Shown here: one piece after another, positions 1 to 8,416 of the stretch
Layout: the number at the start of each line of letters is the position of its first letter
Position numbering within the stretch: the first letter of the stretch is position 1
NCBI GenBank assembly: GCA_029933395.1
Contig: JAOZOG010000001.1
Location: 17,529-37,100, forward strand
Length of the DNA stretch: 19,572 bases
DNA from: Sulfurovaceae bacterium
Lineage (GTDB): Bacteria > Campylobacterota > Campylobacteria > Campylobacterales > Sulfurovaceae
Direction of reading: 5' to 3'
Notes under the pieces: generated by a model
Seen by the model: the letters and a program-made list of their open reading frames with translations, nothing else
What the model was told of the DNA's origin: nothing
The model's database searches: none
Position numbers and translations under genes: made by a program

Positions 1-1920
1 GTGGATGTCAACTTCAGGGATCTGAGTGTCAAGGACTTCGTAGAGATGGTCGGAAAAATCACCAATAAAAATATCCTTATCAATGGCGACTTGAAGGGTA
101 AAGTCAATTTTGTTTCGACAACACCCATCAAGAAGAGTTCCCTGATTCCTCTGGCAAACTCTATTTTGGCCAGCAAGGGGCTGACGCTCATCGATCAGGG
201 GGAATATTTTCAGGTAGTGAAACTCTCGGAAGCAGCAGGCGAAGGGCTGGATGTCGGCAGTGATATCGGTGATTCGGAGACGATGAAGACGGTTATGATT
301 CCCCTGAAAAACAGCAATGCCTCTGTCATTCGGGCCAAAATCAAGCCGTTGATGGAAAAGGGTGCCAAGGTGATCTCCTTCAAGGAGAACAATATGCTTG
401 CCATTACAGCCACACCAAAAACGCTTCGGGCGATCAAAAAAGTGATCGATGCGATTGAGAAAAAAGGGGATAAGAAGTCTGCCTTCATCAAATTGAAGCA
501 CGCCAATATCAAAGATGTCTATCCCAATGTCGTCAATATGGCAAAAAAACTTTTTCCAAAAACGATCGAGAGCGAGCAGGTCGATCTTTTCAAAGATGAT
601 GCGACCAATACGATTATCCTGGTGGGAAAAAGCAGCAATACCAAAAAGATGATCGATTATATCAAGCAGCTCGACAAAAGCGGAGAGAGTACGACACAGC
701 AGATGTATGTCATTCCGTTGAAAAACTCCAATGTCGAGGATATGCAGAAGATACTCAGCCAGCTTGTCAGCCAGATGAACAATCTAAGGCCGGGTAAGCC
801 CACCAAAGATGGCAAACCACCGAAAAAAGCAATGGTAGTCAGCGATGTGGAACGTAATGCGCTGGTGATTCTGGCCGACGGAGACCAGATCAAAAATATC
901 CGCCAAACCATTCGGCGGCTGGATGTGCCCAAGCCGCAGGTTTATGTCAAAGCGAAGATTGTGGAGATCAATACCGACCTGGCTTCCCAGATTGGTGTCA
1001 AGTGGGGATTCGAAGGAGGCAAGATAACGAGCCAGGGACTCTTTACGATGGCAGCCAATGCGGGAGCAAACTCTATCATGATCTCTCCGGCGCTTCAAGG
1101 CTTCTTGAACACAGAGTCGTCTCAATATGATAAAAACGGCAATGTCATTACGACTGAAAACCGTCCCTTTTCCTTCAGCTCGAACATTAGTGAAATGTTT
1201 GCCGTGGGAGCCAAACTGGATCTTCTGAAGCAAAATGGTGCTGCCCACGTACTGAGTGAGCCTTCTGTGCTCTGCATCAATAATAAAGAGGCCGAGATCT
1301 ATGTCGGCCAGGTACGCTCTATCTTGACGCAGGCACAGCAGTCTACAGTGGGACAGGGCAATATTATCAACAACTATTCGAGGGAGGATATCGGAATCAC
1401 GATGAAGGTCAAACCGAGACTCTCCAGCAACGACAAGGTCTCACTTGAGGTTTCGACCAAGATCGAAGATGTCTTGGCCCGTGCAACGGTCGAAGAGGAT
1501 CGCCCCACGACTACCAAACGTGAAGTCAAGACCAATGCGATTGTCAACAATGGAGAGACGATCATCCTGGGTGGATTGATCAAGAGTGTAGGAGGCAAGA
1601 GTGTGACCTCTGTGCCTTTGCTGGGCGATATCCCTGTCCTGGGAGCACTATTCCGCTCCAAGGGTAACGTTGTCCGAAAAGTCAATGTCGTTATCTATTT
1701 GACGCCCTATATTGTGAGAAAAAGTGGTGATCTCCAGAAACTCAAGAAGAATCTGGCAGAACTCGAAGATGTACAGAAGCGCTACAATGCCTATGTACGC
1801 AAGGCACTGGAGGGAAAAAAGAAAAAGAAATGGTATGAGACACCGATATTTGGCAGCCCTTCCCACCCGGCAAGTAACCGGATTCGTGCGAGAGAATCAG
1901 ACGGCGTTTTCGTCCCATAG
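1..1920 (+). CDS. gspD: Type II secretion system secretin GspD (5' end outside window)
   Basis: Secretin subunit: forms the outer-membrane ring through which folded proteins or a pseudopilus pass. Visible residues: an N0-type domain (about 1-78), then three N1/N2/N3-like repeats (about 96-155, 159-225, 235-310), each opening with a pattern like VIPLKNSN, and the secretin domain from about 314. That domain carries the hallmarks VLSEPSVLCINNKEA (417-431) and VPLLGDIPVLGALF (538-551). The C-terminus is a charged, partly coiled segment (about 575-612). The first base is a GTG, but no signal peptide is present and the protein opens straight into N0, so this GTG is probably an internal Val codon and the real start lies upstream. 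gspE follows 8 bp after the stop. A type IV pilus secretin (PilQ) is the alternative, but the domain order and neighbouring ATPase and pseudopilin favour GspD. Confidence 0.93.
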   Translation: MDVNFRDLSVKDFVEMVGKITNKNILINGDLKGKVNFVSTTPIKKSSLIPLANSILASKGLTLIDQGEYFQVVKLSEAAGEGLDVGSDIGDSETMKTVMIPLKNSNASVIRAKIKPLMEKGAKVISFKENNMLAITATPKTLRAIKKVIDAIEKKGDKKSAFIKLKHANIKDVYPNVVNMAKKLFPKTIESEQVDLFKDDATNTIILVGKSSNTKKMIDYIKQLDKSGESTTQQMYVIPLKNSNVEDMQKILSQLVSQMNNLRPGKPTKDGKPPKKAMVVSDVERNALVILADGDQIKNIRQTIRRLDVPKPQVYVKAKIVEINTDLASQIGVKWGFEGGKITSQGLFTMAANAGANSIMISPALQGFLNTESSQYDKNGNVITTENRPFSFSSNISEMFAVGAKLDLLKQNGAAHVLSEPSVLCINNKEAEIYVGQVRSILTQAQQSTVGQGNIINNYSREDIGITMKVKPRLSSNDKVSLEVSTKIEDVLARATVEEDRPTTTKREVKTNAIVNNGETIILGGLIKSVGGKSVTSVPLLGDIPVLGALFRSKGNVVRKVNVVIYLTPYIVRKSGDLQKLKKNLAELEDVQKRYNAYVRKALEGKKKKKWYETPIFGSPSHPASNRIRARESDGVFVP

Positions 1921-1928
1921 GCCAGGCG

Positions 1929-3440
1929 ATGCAGATACCAACCCTTAAAGATGTCAATCTCGAGCCGTTCTGGGATGAGGAGATCGACCATAAACTGGCG
2001 ATGCGCCACTCGCTGCTCTTCTCTATCGTAGATGGCGAAAAATCCGCTATCGTAGAAGCGCAGACACTGGCAGAAGCACTCAATTACCTCTCCAAACTCA
2101 ACCTGGACTACCGTCTCTACCTGGTGGACGATGAGAGTTTCGATCGGCTCAAGAATAAATTTCTGGAGATACAGACCGGCAGTGACTTCGATGAGATGTC
2201 GGCTACATCCGATGAACTGATCGAGGTAGAGTCTGATCTGCTGGAGTTTATCCAGAACTCACAGGATCTTCTCTCGAGTGAAGCGTCCGCGCCGGTGATC
2301 AAACTGGTCAACTCCCTCTTTTTTCAGGCGATCAAAAAGGGTGCGAGTGATATCCATATCGAAACAGGCGAATATAAGGGGGAGGTCCGACTGCGTATCG
2401 ACGGCGCACTGAAGAAGCATCTGGATTTGGACAAAAGCATCATCAGTCTGGCGATCAACCGGGTTAAAGTCATCTCCAATCTCGACATCTCCGAAAAGCG
2501 TGTCCCACAGGATGGCCGTACGCAGATCAGTATTGCAGGAAAGACGCTGGATGTCAGGGTCTCGGTCCTTCCGACCTATTACGGTGAACGGGTGGTGATG
2601 AGGATATTGATGCAGAGCGAGAGTATCCCATCCCTGGAGGAGCTGGGCTTCAAGGAGGAGTTGACAAGACATTTTTACAAACTGCTCAATCACGCCCATG
2701 GAATGATACTGGTGACCGGTCCGACCGGTTCGGGTAAATCCACAACGCTGCACTCTTTTTTGCAGCATATCGCGACACCTGATAAAAATATCATTACGGT
2801 AGAAGACCCTGTGGAGTACAGTGCCGACAACATCAATCAAATCCAGGTCAACAGCAAGGTAGGACTCACTTTTGCTTCCGGACTCCGATCGATTCTGCGT
2901 CAGGATCCGGATGTTATCATGGTGGGGGAGATCCGGGACAGCGAGACGGCAGAGATCGCTTTGCAGTCCGCTCTGACGGGACACCTTCTCCTCTCGACAC
3001 TACACACCAACGACGCGACCTCTTCCCTGACAAGATTGATGGATATGGGTATCGCCGACTATCTTCTCTCCTCGACGCTGATAGGTGTTTTGGCGCAGCG
3101 TCTGGTCCGAAAACTTTGTGTGGAATGCAAAAAGAGGACAGCACTCTCTCCTATGATTATGGAGGAGCTGAAACTCCCTGCCAACGGAAACTACTATGCC
3201 GCCGAGGGATGCAAAGTATGTGACTTTACGGGCTACCGGGGACGACAGGCTGTGGGAGAACTCTTCGTCATAGATGATGACGTTAAAGAGATGTTGAAGA
3301 AGGGATTCAACGATCATGAGATCAGAGAGTCGATGAAAAAGCGCGGTATGTTGACGATTTCAGACAAGCTTAAAGAGATGCTGCTCGAAGGCGATACGAG
3401 CTATGAGGAAGCGTTGCGTGTTGGGTTGATGGATCGCTGA
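1929..3440 (+). CDS. gspE: Type II secretion assembly ATPase GspE
   Basis: Cytoplasmic hexameric ATPase (GspE/PilB/VirB11 superfamily) that powers pseudopilus assembly. 503 aa, normal for the family. After an N-terminal domain (about 1-130) comes the ATPase core: Walker A GPTGSGKST (264-272), Asp box/Walker B from D326 to E334 in DPDVIMVGE, and His box TGHLLLSTLHTND (350-362). The tetracysteine zinc site typical of GspE is complete: CVEC (397-400) and CKVC (428-431), which argues against PilT. The start is the first ATG after the gspD stop; no strong Shine-Dalgarno precedes it, so it may be translationally coupled to gspD. The pseudopilin gene follows 3 bp after its stop. Whether it serves secretion or a pilus cannot be settled from the three genes seen. 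Confidence 0.94.
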   Translation: MQIPTLKDVNLEPFWDEEIDHKLAMRHSLLFSIVDGEKSAIVEAQTLAEALNYLSKLNLDYRLYLVDDESFDRLKNKFLEIQTGSDFDEMSATSDELIEVESDLLEFIQNSQDLLSSEASAPVIKLVNSLFFQAIKKGASDIHIETGEYKGEVRLRIDGALKKHLDLDKSIISLAINRVKVISNLDISEKRVPQDGRTQISIAGKTLDVRVSVLPTYYGERVVMRILMQSESIPSLEELGFKEELTRHFYKLLNHAHGMILVTGPTGSGKSTTLHSFLQHIATPDKNIITVEDPVEYSADNINQIQVNSKVGLTFASGLRSILRQDPDVIMVGEIRDSETAEIALQSALTGHLLLSTLHTNDATSSLTRLMDMGIADYLLSSTLIGVLAQRLVRKLCVECKKRTALSPMIMEELKLPANGNYYAAEGCKVCDFTGYRGRQAVGELFVIDDDVKEMLKKGFNDHEIRESMKKRGMLTISDKLKEMLLEGDTSYEEALRVGLMDR

Positions 3441-3443
3441 GAG

Positions 3444-4109
3444 ATGTTGAAGCGGAGGGCTGCCTTTACCCTGATTGAAGTACTTGTGTCGATTTCTCTG
3501 CTTTCTCTTGTGCTGTTGGCGCTCTATAACAGTGTCGGGATGTTGCGAAAGTCCAACATGCAGCTTTTCAGCTATCTTGAGAAGGCTGAGAGAGAAAAGC
3601 AGGGTACAGAGACGCTCTTTCTTGATATTGCAGGCTCAGATGGCAACCTGACGATTCGCGGAGATGAGTTTGCCAGGCTCTGCCTTGAAAATACGGTCAA
3701 CAGCCTTCACGAGCTCCCTTCTGCGAAAGTATGCTGGGTCGTCTCAAAGGAGAAAAGCCTGCTTCTCAGGAGCGAAGGCAACGGCTACAAGCTTCCTTTG
3801 AGGAGTGAAGAGAGGGTGGCTGTCGATGCTGTGATGGAAAATGTAGATCTTTTTCGTGTCTACAGGCAAAAAAGCGAAGTGCTTATCGTACTGCGGCAAA
3901 AAGGAAAGGAGCCTATCAGCTTCCTGGTCCAGGGCGTGCCGGAACCCGTGAAGAAGAAACCCAAGAAGAAAAAGCCCAAAAATGTCAAACCTGCCAACAA
4001 GAGGCCGGCGGGCAATAGAAATCAGCCTGTCAAAACTCCCGGAAGCGCACCGAAAACCACACCGGCAACGCCAAGCCCCTCTCCCGGTGGCCCCGCTTCA
4101 ATGAAATAG
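3444..4109 (+). CDS. Minor pseudopilin-like protein with Lys/Pro-rich C-terminal tail
   Basis: 221 aa with a class III prepilin signal: a short basic leader (M1-A7) followed by FTLIE (F8-E12) and a hydrophobic helix to about residue 28. Leader peptidase would cut before F8. The residue before the cut is Ala instead of the usual Gly, which is tolerated in some pseudopilins. E12 is the conserved Glu+5 of the mature protein. Length and position after gspD-gspE suggest a minor pseudopilin of the GspI/GspJ kind, but no subtype motif is clear. From about residue 167 the protein becomes low complexity: first Lys/Pro blocks, then Pro/Ser/Thr/Gly to the end. The ATG lies 3 bp after the gspE stop, so it is in the same operon and probably translationally coupled. 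Confidence 0.82.
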   Translation: MLKRRAAFTLIEVLVSISLLSLVLLALYNSVGMLRKSNMQLFSYLEKAEREKQGTETLFLDIAGSDGNLTIRGDEFARLCLENTVNSLHELPSAKVCWVVSKEKSLLLRSEGNGYKLPLRSEERVAVDAVMENVDLFRVYRQKSEVLIVLRQKGKEPISFLVQGVPEPVKKKPKKKKPKNVKPANKRPAGNRNQPVKTPGSAPKTTPATPSPSPGGPASMK

Positions 4110-4123
4110 GCCAACTTCTGGTG

Positions 4124-4129
4124 TATAAT
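4124..4129 (+). promoter_or_regulatory. Probable -10 box for the HerA-like ATPase gene
   Basis: A perfect TATAAT lies in the 54-bp gap after the pseudopilin stop, 34 bp before the GTG start of the ATPase gene. There is no recognisable -35 hexamer, which is common for sigma-70 promoters of Campylobacterota. The start itself is supported by AAGGAG at 4153-4158, 5 nt before the GTG. This suggests that the ATPase gene is transcribed separately from the secretion operon. Confidence 0.6.
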
Positions 4130-4163
4130 TCACCATAAGGACAATCGACTACAAGGAGAAATA

Positions 4164-6524
4164 GTGAATAAAGCAATTTATGAAAAGCTTGGACTCTTCT
4201 ATCTGGGCAAAGATGTCGACAGGGAGACGATGGAGGTCACTGAAGCGTTGACGCTCCTCAAGAATAAAAACTTTACGACCCATGCAGCCATTATTGGAAT
4301 GACCGGCAGCGGTAAAACCGGACTGGGGGTTGGGATTATCGAAGAGGCGGCAATCGACAATATTCCCTCGATTGTCATCGATCCCAAGGGGGATATGGGA
4401 GATCTCTGCCTGACAGACCCTGCCTTTTCAGCAGAGCATTTCAAGCCATGGGTGAAAGATGAAGCGGTGGCCAAAGGGGAAGAGCCTGATGCCTATGCCC
4501 GGAAAATCGCAGCGACATGGAAAGAGGGGTTGGAGAGTTGGGGGCAGGAGAGCTCCCGCGTCGAAAAATTTGCCGGAGTGGAAAAGACGATCTATACACC
4601 CGGCAGCAGCGCCGGTGTCAGCATCAATATTATGGCCTCGATGGAGGTGCCTCCCGCAGAGGTGATGGATGACAGCGATACTCTTGCTTCACTTCTCAAG
4701 TCAACTGTCTCCAGCCTTCTTTCACTGATCGGTATCGAGGCTGACCCAATCGACTCCAAAGAGTATATCCTGCTCGCGCAGATCATTTCAGACAATTGGA
4801 TGGCAGGGAAGCGTACAACGATCGAAGAGCTGATCGGAAATATCATCAACCCGCCCTTTAAAAAAGTGGGTGTCTTGCCTCTTGACAGCTACTATCCCCA
4901 AAAGGAACGATTCAAGTTTGCTACACGCTTCAATGCCGTCATCGCCTCTCCGAGTTTCAGCTCCTGGCTCCAGGGGGAAGATCTCGATATTCAGAGGCTT
5001 TTATACGATGAGGAGGGCAAAGCGAAAATCGCCATCTTTTCGATCGCCCATCTCAATGATGACGAGCGGATGTTTTTTGTCACACTGCTTCTGAATAGAT
5101 ATATTGCGTGGATGCGTCATCAGAGTGGAACCTCCTCTCTTAAGACACTGCTCTATATGGATGAGATTTTCGGCTTCTTCCCTCCGACAAAAAATCCGCC
5201 CAGCAAAGAGCCGATGCTGCTTCTACTCAAGCAGGCGAGAGCCTACGGTGTCGGTATTGTTTTGAGTACACAAAACCCTGTCGATCTGGACTATAAAGGT
5301 TTGTCCAATATCGGAACCTGGTTTATCGGACGCCTTCAGACGACACAGGATATTGATCGTGTGATCGATGGACTGGGCGGAAAAACGGGGTCCAGTTTTG
5401 ATAAAAGTGATATCAGGAAGCTGCTGGCAAATCTGAAAAAAAGGACTTTTTTTCTCAAGAGCGCTCACCTGGATGAGATACGCCTCTTTACAACGCGCTG
5501 GGTGATGAGTTATCTGAAGGGACCGTTGAAAAAAAGAGAAATTTCAGAGTTGATGAGGGGGCAAAAGGAGCAATGGAAAGCAGAAGCCGGACAGCCCGAT
5601 ACGGTTGTCCGGAAGCAGGGTGGTGATGAGTCATATGAACAGTACAATACGCTGGATAGCTCCATTCCTCAATACTATGAAGTCGATGTGAGCGGCATAC
5701 ACCGTTATCTACCGACGCTGGGAGCAAAAATACGCGTAGGGTTTTACAGCCAGAGTCGGGGTATCGATGAGTCAGAAGAGTCTGCCCTTATGCTTTTGCT
5801 CGATCCGTCCGACAATGTACTCGACTGGGAGAGGGCAGAGAACGATACGACTGATTTTACCCGTTTCCCCACACAGATTCCGGCCCAGGCCAAGCTGGGT
5901 AAACTTCCGGATATTGTCCGCAACGATAGGGGCTTGAGGGGGGCGAAAAAATCACTCTCGGATTTTCTATACCAGGAGAAAAAGCTCGAACTCTACCGCT
6001 GCAAATCGCCCAAAATTGAGTCGAAGCCCCACGAGACACTGGGCGACTTCAGGGTAAGACTGCAAGATCTTCTCAATGACAAAAAAGAGGAAGAGATCGA
6101 GCGCCTCAAGGAGCGGTATGCAAAGAAAGAGAGCCTGCTCCGCGATCGTCTTCAGCGTGCCATAGCCCGTGTGGAAAAAGAGGAGGCGGATGTCAGCAGC
6201 AAAACGACCGACACGATGATCTCGGCCGGTATGGCAGTACTGGGTGCCCTCTTTGGCCACAGAAGTACAGCCAAAATCGGTTCGACACTGAACAAGGGTT
6301 CGCGTATTCTCAAAGAGAGAGGCGATGTCGACAGGGCGCAGCAGCGTGTTGACGAAGTGCAGAAAAAGATCGAAGAGCTGGGAGATGAACTCGAAGAGAA
6401 GATCGATGATCTGGAAGAGCGCTACAGTGTCGACAGCTGCGAAATAGAGACCTTTTCGATCAAGCCCAGAAGAAGTGATATCGGCGTAGAGGAGATCGCT
6501 CTGGTCTGGAGAGTGGCGCGTTAG
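4164..6524 (+). CDS. HerA/FtsK-superfamily P-loop ATPase with coiled-coil C-terminus
   Basis: 786 aa. The N-terminus carries Walker A GMTGSGKT (45-52) in the setting AAIIGMTGSGKTGLG, followed by a VIDPKGDMGDL strand typical of HerA/YjgR-type (DUF87/DUF853) ATPases. Walker B is LLYMDE, ending at E334, and an STQNP motif follows some 40 residues later (about 370), matching the conserved late strand of this superfamily. Residues from about 630 to 760 are rich in Glu/Lys/Arg and form two predicted coiled-coil stretches, separated by a Gly/Ala hydrophobic patch (about 690-700). The GTG start is chosen for the ideal AAGGAG 5 nt upstream and because it lies just before the conserved region. HerA ATPases act as hexameric DNA translocases, often with the nuclease NurA. 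No nuclease gene is adjacent, so substrate and partner are unknown. Confidence 0.8.
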   Translation: MNKAIYEKLGLFYLGKDVDRETMEVTEALTLLKNKNFTTHAAIIGMTGSGKTGLGVGIIEEAAIDNIPSIVIDPKGDMGDLCLTDPAFSAEHFKPWVKDEAVAKGEEPDAYARKIAATWKEGLESWGQESSRVEKFAGVEKTIYTPGSSAGVSINIMASMEVPPAEVMDDSDTLASLLKSTVSSLLSLIGIEADPIDSKEYILLAQIISDNWMAGKRTTIEELIGNIINPPFKKVGVLPLDSYYPQKERFKFATRFNAVIASPSFSSWLQGEDLDIQRLLYDEEGKAKIAIFSIAHLNDDERMFFVTLLLNRYIAWMRHQSGTSSLKTLLYMDEIFGFFPPTKNPPSKEPMLLLLKQARAYGVGIVLSTQNPVDLDYKGLSNIGTWFIGRLQTTQDIDRVIDGLGGKTGSSFDKSDIRKLLANLKKRTFFLKSAHLDEIRLFTTRWVMSYLKGPLKKREISELMRGQKEQWKAEAGQPDTVVRKQGGDESYEQYNTLDSSIPQYYEVDVSGIHRYLPTLGAKIRVGFYSQSRGIDESEESALMLLLDPSDNVLDWERAENDTTDFTRFPTQIPAQAKLGKLPDIVRNDRGLRGAKKSLSDFLYQEKKLELYRCKSPKIESKPHETLGDFRVRLQDLLNDKKEEEIERLKERYAKKESLLRDRLQRAIARVEKEEADVSSKTTDTMISAGMAVLGALFGHRSTAKIGSTLNKGSRILKERGDVDRAQQRVDEVQKKIEELGDELEEKIDDLEERYSVDSCEIETFSIKPRRSDIGVEEIALVWRVAR

Positions 6525-6583
6525 GCCGGGGTATTTTCTCGACTATCGTTATCACCATATGGTACAGAAGATGCCGAATCGGC

Positions 6584-6689
6584 AGGGTGGCGCACTTGTA
6601 CCTGCTAAAAAATGGAAATTGTTTCGATAAATGTGTGATTTCTTGTGGATCTTGCGTTAAAGCTTCGGTGGGTACAAGTGCACCACCCT
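6584..6689. repeat. 106-bp element bounded by a 19-bp inverted repeat
   Basis: The left arm at 6584-6602 and the right arm at 6671-6689 are reverse complements over 19 bases with one mismatch, separated by 68 bp of AT-rich sequence. The element fills most of the gap between two convergent genes (HerA-like ATPase and pyrE). A smaller hairpin (TGCCG-AAT-CGGCA, 6572-6584) touches its left edge. No flanking target-site duplication is evident. It could be a MITE-like remnant, a processed RNA, or a large terminator-like structure; neither strand has a classical T-tract right after a GC-rich stem. Confidence 0.6.
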
Positions 6690-6712
6690 ATGGAAAAAGT
6701 TTTAGCGGCCGT

Positions 6713-7321
6713 TTATCCTCTGCTGCCCGGTTTGACTGCCTTGCTGCCTGTTTTGCAGAGCGGGCACTCTTCGGGTGAATACATTTCAAATCTGAAATCT
6801 TCCAGTGCGAAAAAGGGAGTATTCTCTGGAAGTTTACACTCGGGCTTGGCGGGCGCATCACTGCCTTCTCTCTGGCAGAATCCACGATTGGCCAATGCGG
6901 CGAAGGCAACCACCTCAGCACCGAGCCCTTCGATGACGGCAGTCGCTTCCATCGCCGAACCGCCTGTCGTAATGATATCTTCGCAGACGAGGATCTTTTC
7001 GCCTTTGGCGACTTCAAAGCCGCGGCGCAGCTCCATTTTCCCCTCTTTTCGTTCGACAAATATGCTCCGTACGCCCAGCTGTCTCGCCAGTTCGTAACCT
7101 GCCAGTACACCGCCCAGTGCAGGGGCACAGACCGTATCGACTGTGATGCCGCTCTCTTTGATCATTTTGGCGAGGGCTGCTGCCAGCATTTCGGCACGTT
7201 TGGGATCTTCGAGCACCTTGGCGCTCTGGAGGTATCGGTTGGAGTGGTTTCCGCTGCTGAGGATGAAGTGTCCCTCCAGCAATGCACCGGCATCCTTGTA
7301 TATCTGCTCTACATTCATCAT
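6713..7321 (-). CDS. pyrE: Orotate phosphoribosyltransferase
   Basis: Converts orotate and PRPP to orotidine 5'-phosphate in pyrimidine synthesis. 202 aa, normal length. The orotate-binding region FILSSGNHSNRY (19-30) and the PRPP-binding loop VCEDIITTGGS (112-122) are intact. The Cys-containing C-terminus CPLCKTGSKAVKPGSR (186-201) matches the longer form of PyrE found in Campylobacterota. Two ATG codons are adjacent at the start (7321 and 7318 reading leftwards); the second gives the more usual MNVEQIY beginning. The first ATG directly follows the frr stop with no gap and no good Shine-Dalgarno, so translation is probably coupled to frr. Last gene of the secG-frr-pyrE operon. Confidence 0.96.
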   Translation of the reverse strand: MMNVEQIYKDAGALLEGHFILSSGNHSNRYLQSAKVLEDPKRAEMLAAALAKMIKESGITVDTVCAPALGGVLAGYELARQLGVRSIFVERKEGKMELRRGFEVAKGEKILVCEDIITTGGSAMEATAVIEGLGAEVVAFAALANRGFCQREGSDAPAKPECKLPENTPFFALEDFRFEMYSPEECPLCKTGSKAVKPGSRG

Positions 7322-7879
7322 CTAAACTTTCAGAATATCCGCTTCTTTGGTCTTGAGTGTCTCTTCAACCTTGGAGATATACTCATCGGTGATCTTCTGG
7401 ATATGATCAAGGCCCCGTTTCATCTCATCTTCGCTGATCTCTTTCTCTTTTTCCAGTTTTTTGACAGAGTCATTGCTCTCTTTACGGATATTTCGGATCG
7501 CGATTTTGGCTTTCTCACTCATTGCTTTGGCCTGTTTGACGATCTCCTGTCTCTGTTCACTGGTCATCGGAGGAAAGAAGAGTTTGATGAAGTCTCCGTC
7601 ATTGTTTGGATTGACGCCGATATTGGCCTCCTGGATCGCCTTTTCTATTACGGGGAGCAGTGATTTCTCCCAGGGCGTGATAGAGATCGTGGTCGCATCT
7701 GTCGCAATGACATTTCCTACCTGGTTGAGTGCGGTTGGCGTGCCGTAGTAGTCTACTTTGATATTGTCTACGATTGTCGTGGTGACCTTTCCGGTTCTCA
7801 GCGTGGCAAAATCACGCTTGAGCGCCTCGATACTTTTTTGCATATGTGATTCGGCATTCTTGTAGATTTCATTCAGCAT
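7322..7879 (-). CDS. frr: Ribosome recycling factor
   Basis: Cytoplasmic factor that, with EF-G, splits post-termination ribosomes. 185 aa, the standard family length. Visible hallmarks: the helical N-terminus with LKRDFATLRTGK (about 20-31), the central beta domain with VDYYGTPTALNQVGNV, and the segment NPNNDGDFIKLFFPPMTSEQRQE (about 90-112), one of the most conserved RRF stretches. Translation starts at the ATG with AGGAG 6 nt upstream on the minus strand (7886-7890 on +). Located 54 bp after secG and immediately before pyrE. Confidence 0.97.
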   Translation of the reverse strand: MLNEIYKNAESHMQKSIEALKRDFATLRTGKVTTTIVDNIKVDYYGTPTALNQVGNVIATDATTISITPWEKSLLPVIEKAIQEANIGVNPNNDGDFIKLFFPPMTSEQRQEIVKQAKAMSEKAKIAIRNIRKESNDSVKKLEKEKEISEDEMKRGLDHIQKITDEYISKVEETLKTKEADILKV

Positions 7880-7905
7880 ATTTCTCTCCTCTTCTTGTTG
7901 ATGCG

Positions 7906-7919
7906 GCCCGGAGCCGGGC
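7906..7919. other. GC-rich hairpin in the secG-frr gap
   Basis: GCCCGG-AG-CCGGGC, realistically a 5-bp stem with a 4-nt loop, sits in the 54 bp between secG and frr. On the transcribed minus strand no T-run follows, so it is not a good terminator for secG; it may stabilise or process the operon mRNA. On the opposite strand it is followed by CTCTTTTT and would resemble an intrinsic terminator for antisense transcription. Confidence 0.4.
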
Positions 7920-7933
7920 AGCTCTTTTTGGCT

Positions 7934-8401
7934 TTAGTTTGTTGTGTTTGTTTCGCTTTTTGCCGTATCTGTCTGCGTTGCTTCCTTGGCTTTCGGAGCT
8001 ACAGGAGCACTGGGGGCAGCAGATTCCGATGCAGCAGCCGGTGTACTCGGTGCTTCCGTTGCTGTTTTGTCGGTTGAAGCCGCCGGTGCTGCCGGTGCAG
8101 CAGGTGCTGCAGTCTTCTTCTCTTCCGGTGATACCGGTACAGAGGAGGTGATGGTGTCAGCAACTGTTTTGTTACTCTCTTTAGTGTAGAGGTAGCCCAA
8201 TACCAGCGTATTGAGTATGAAAAGCAGTGCGAGTGCGAAGGTCAGCTTCGCTAAAAATCCCATAGGTCCTTTGGCGCCAAAGAGGGATTCATTGCTTCCG
8301 CTGTAGGCGCCCAGTCCGATACTGGAACTTTTCTGCAGGAGTACGGAGATCGTGATGGCGATTGCCAGAACAATCTGTACGATAAGTAGTGTTGATGTCA
8401 T
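7934..8401 (-). CDS. secG: Preprotein translocase subunit SecG
   Basis: Small inner-membrane subunit of the SecYEG channel. 155 aa. Two membrane segments are clear (about 3-22 and 50-72), joined by the diagnostic loop LLQKSSSIGLGAYSG...LFGAKG (21-45). From about residue 85 to the end the protein is a low-complexity tail rich in Ala, Pro, Thr, Ser and charged residues, about half of the protein and absent from the short E. coli type; extended SecG tails are known in epsilonproteobacteria. The ATG is preceded by GAGGA (8406-8410 on +) at 4-5 nt. First gene of the secG-frr-pyrE operon. Confidence 0.92.
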   Translation of the reverse strand: MTSTLLIVQIVLAIAITISVLLQKSSSIGLGAYSGSNESLFGAKGPMGFLAKLTFALALLFILNTLVLGYLYTKESNKTVADTITSSVPVSPEEKKTAAPAAPAAPAASTDKTATEAPSTPAAASESAAPSAPVAPKAKEATQTDTAKSETNTTN

Positions 8402-8416
8402 TGAGTCCTCGATCTA

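Noticed and set aside
1..3. GTG at the first base as a true start of gspD
   Set aside because: A secretin needs an export signal, which is missing; the codon is more likely an internal Val with the start outside the window.
2259..2984. 241-codon open frame antisense to gspE
   Set aside because: The opposite strand carries all catalytic motifs of GspE; the antisense frame is compositionally biased and has no start signals.
7944..8189. Ala/Gly-rich open frame opposite the SecG tail
   Set aside because: It mirrors the low-complexity Ala/Pro/Thr codons of the SecG tail and has no other support.
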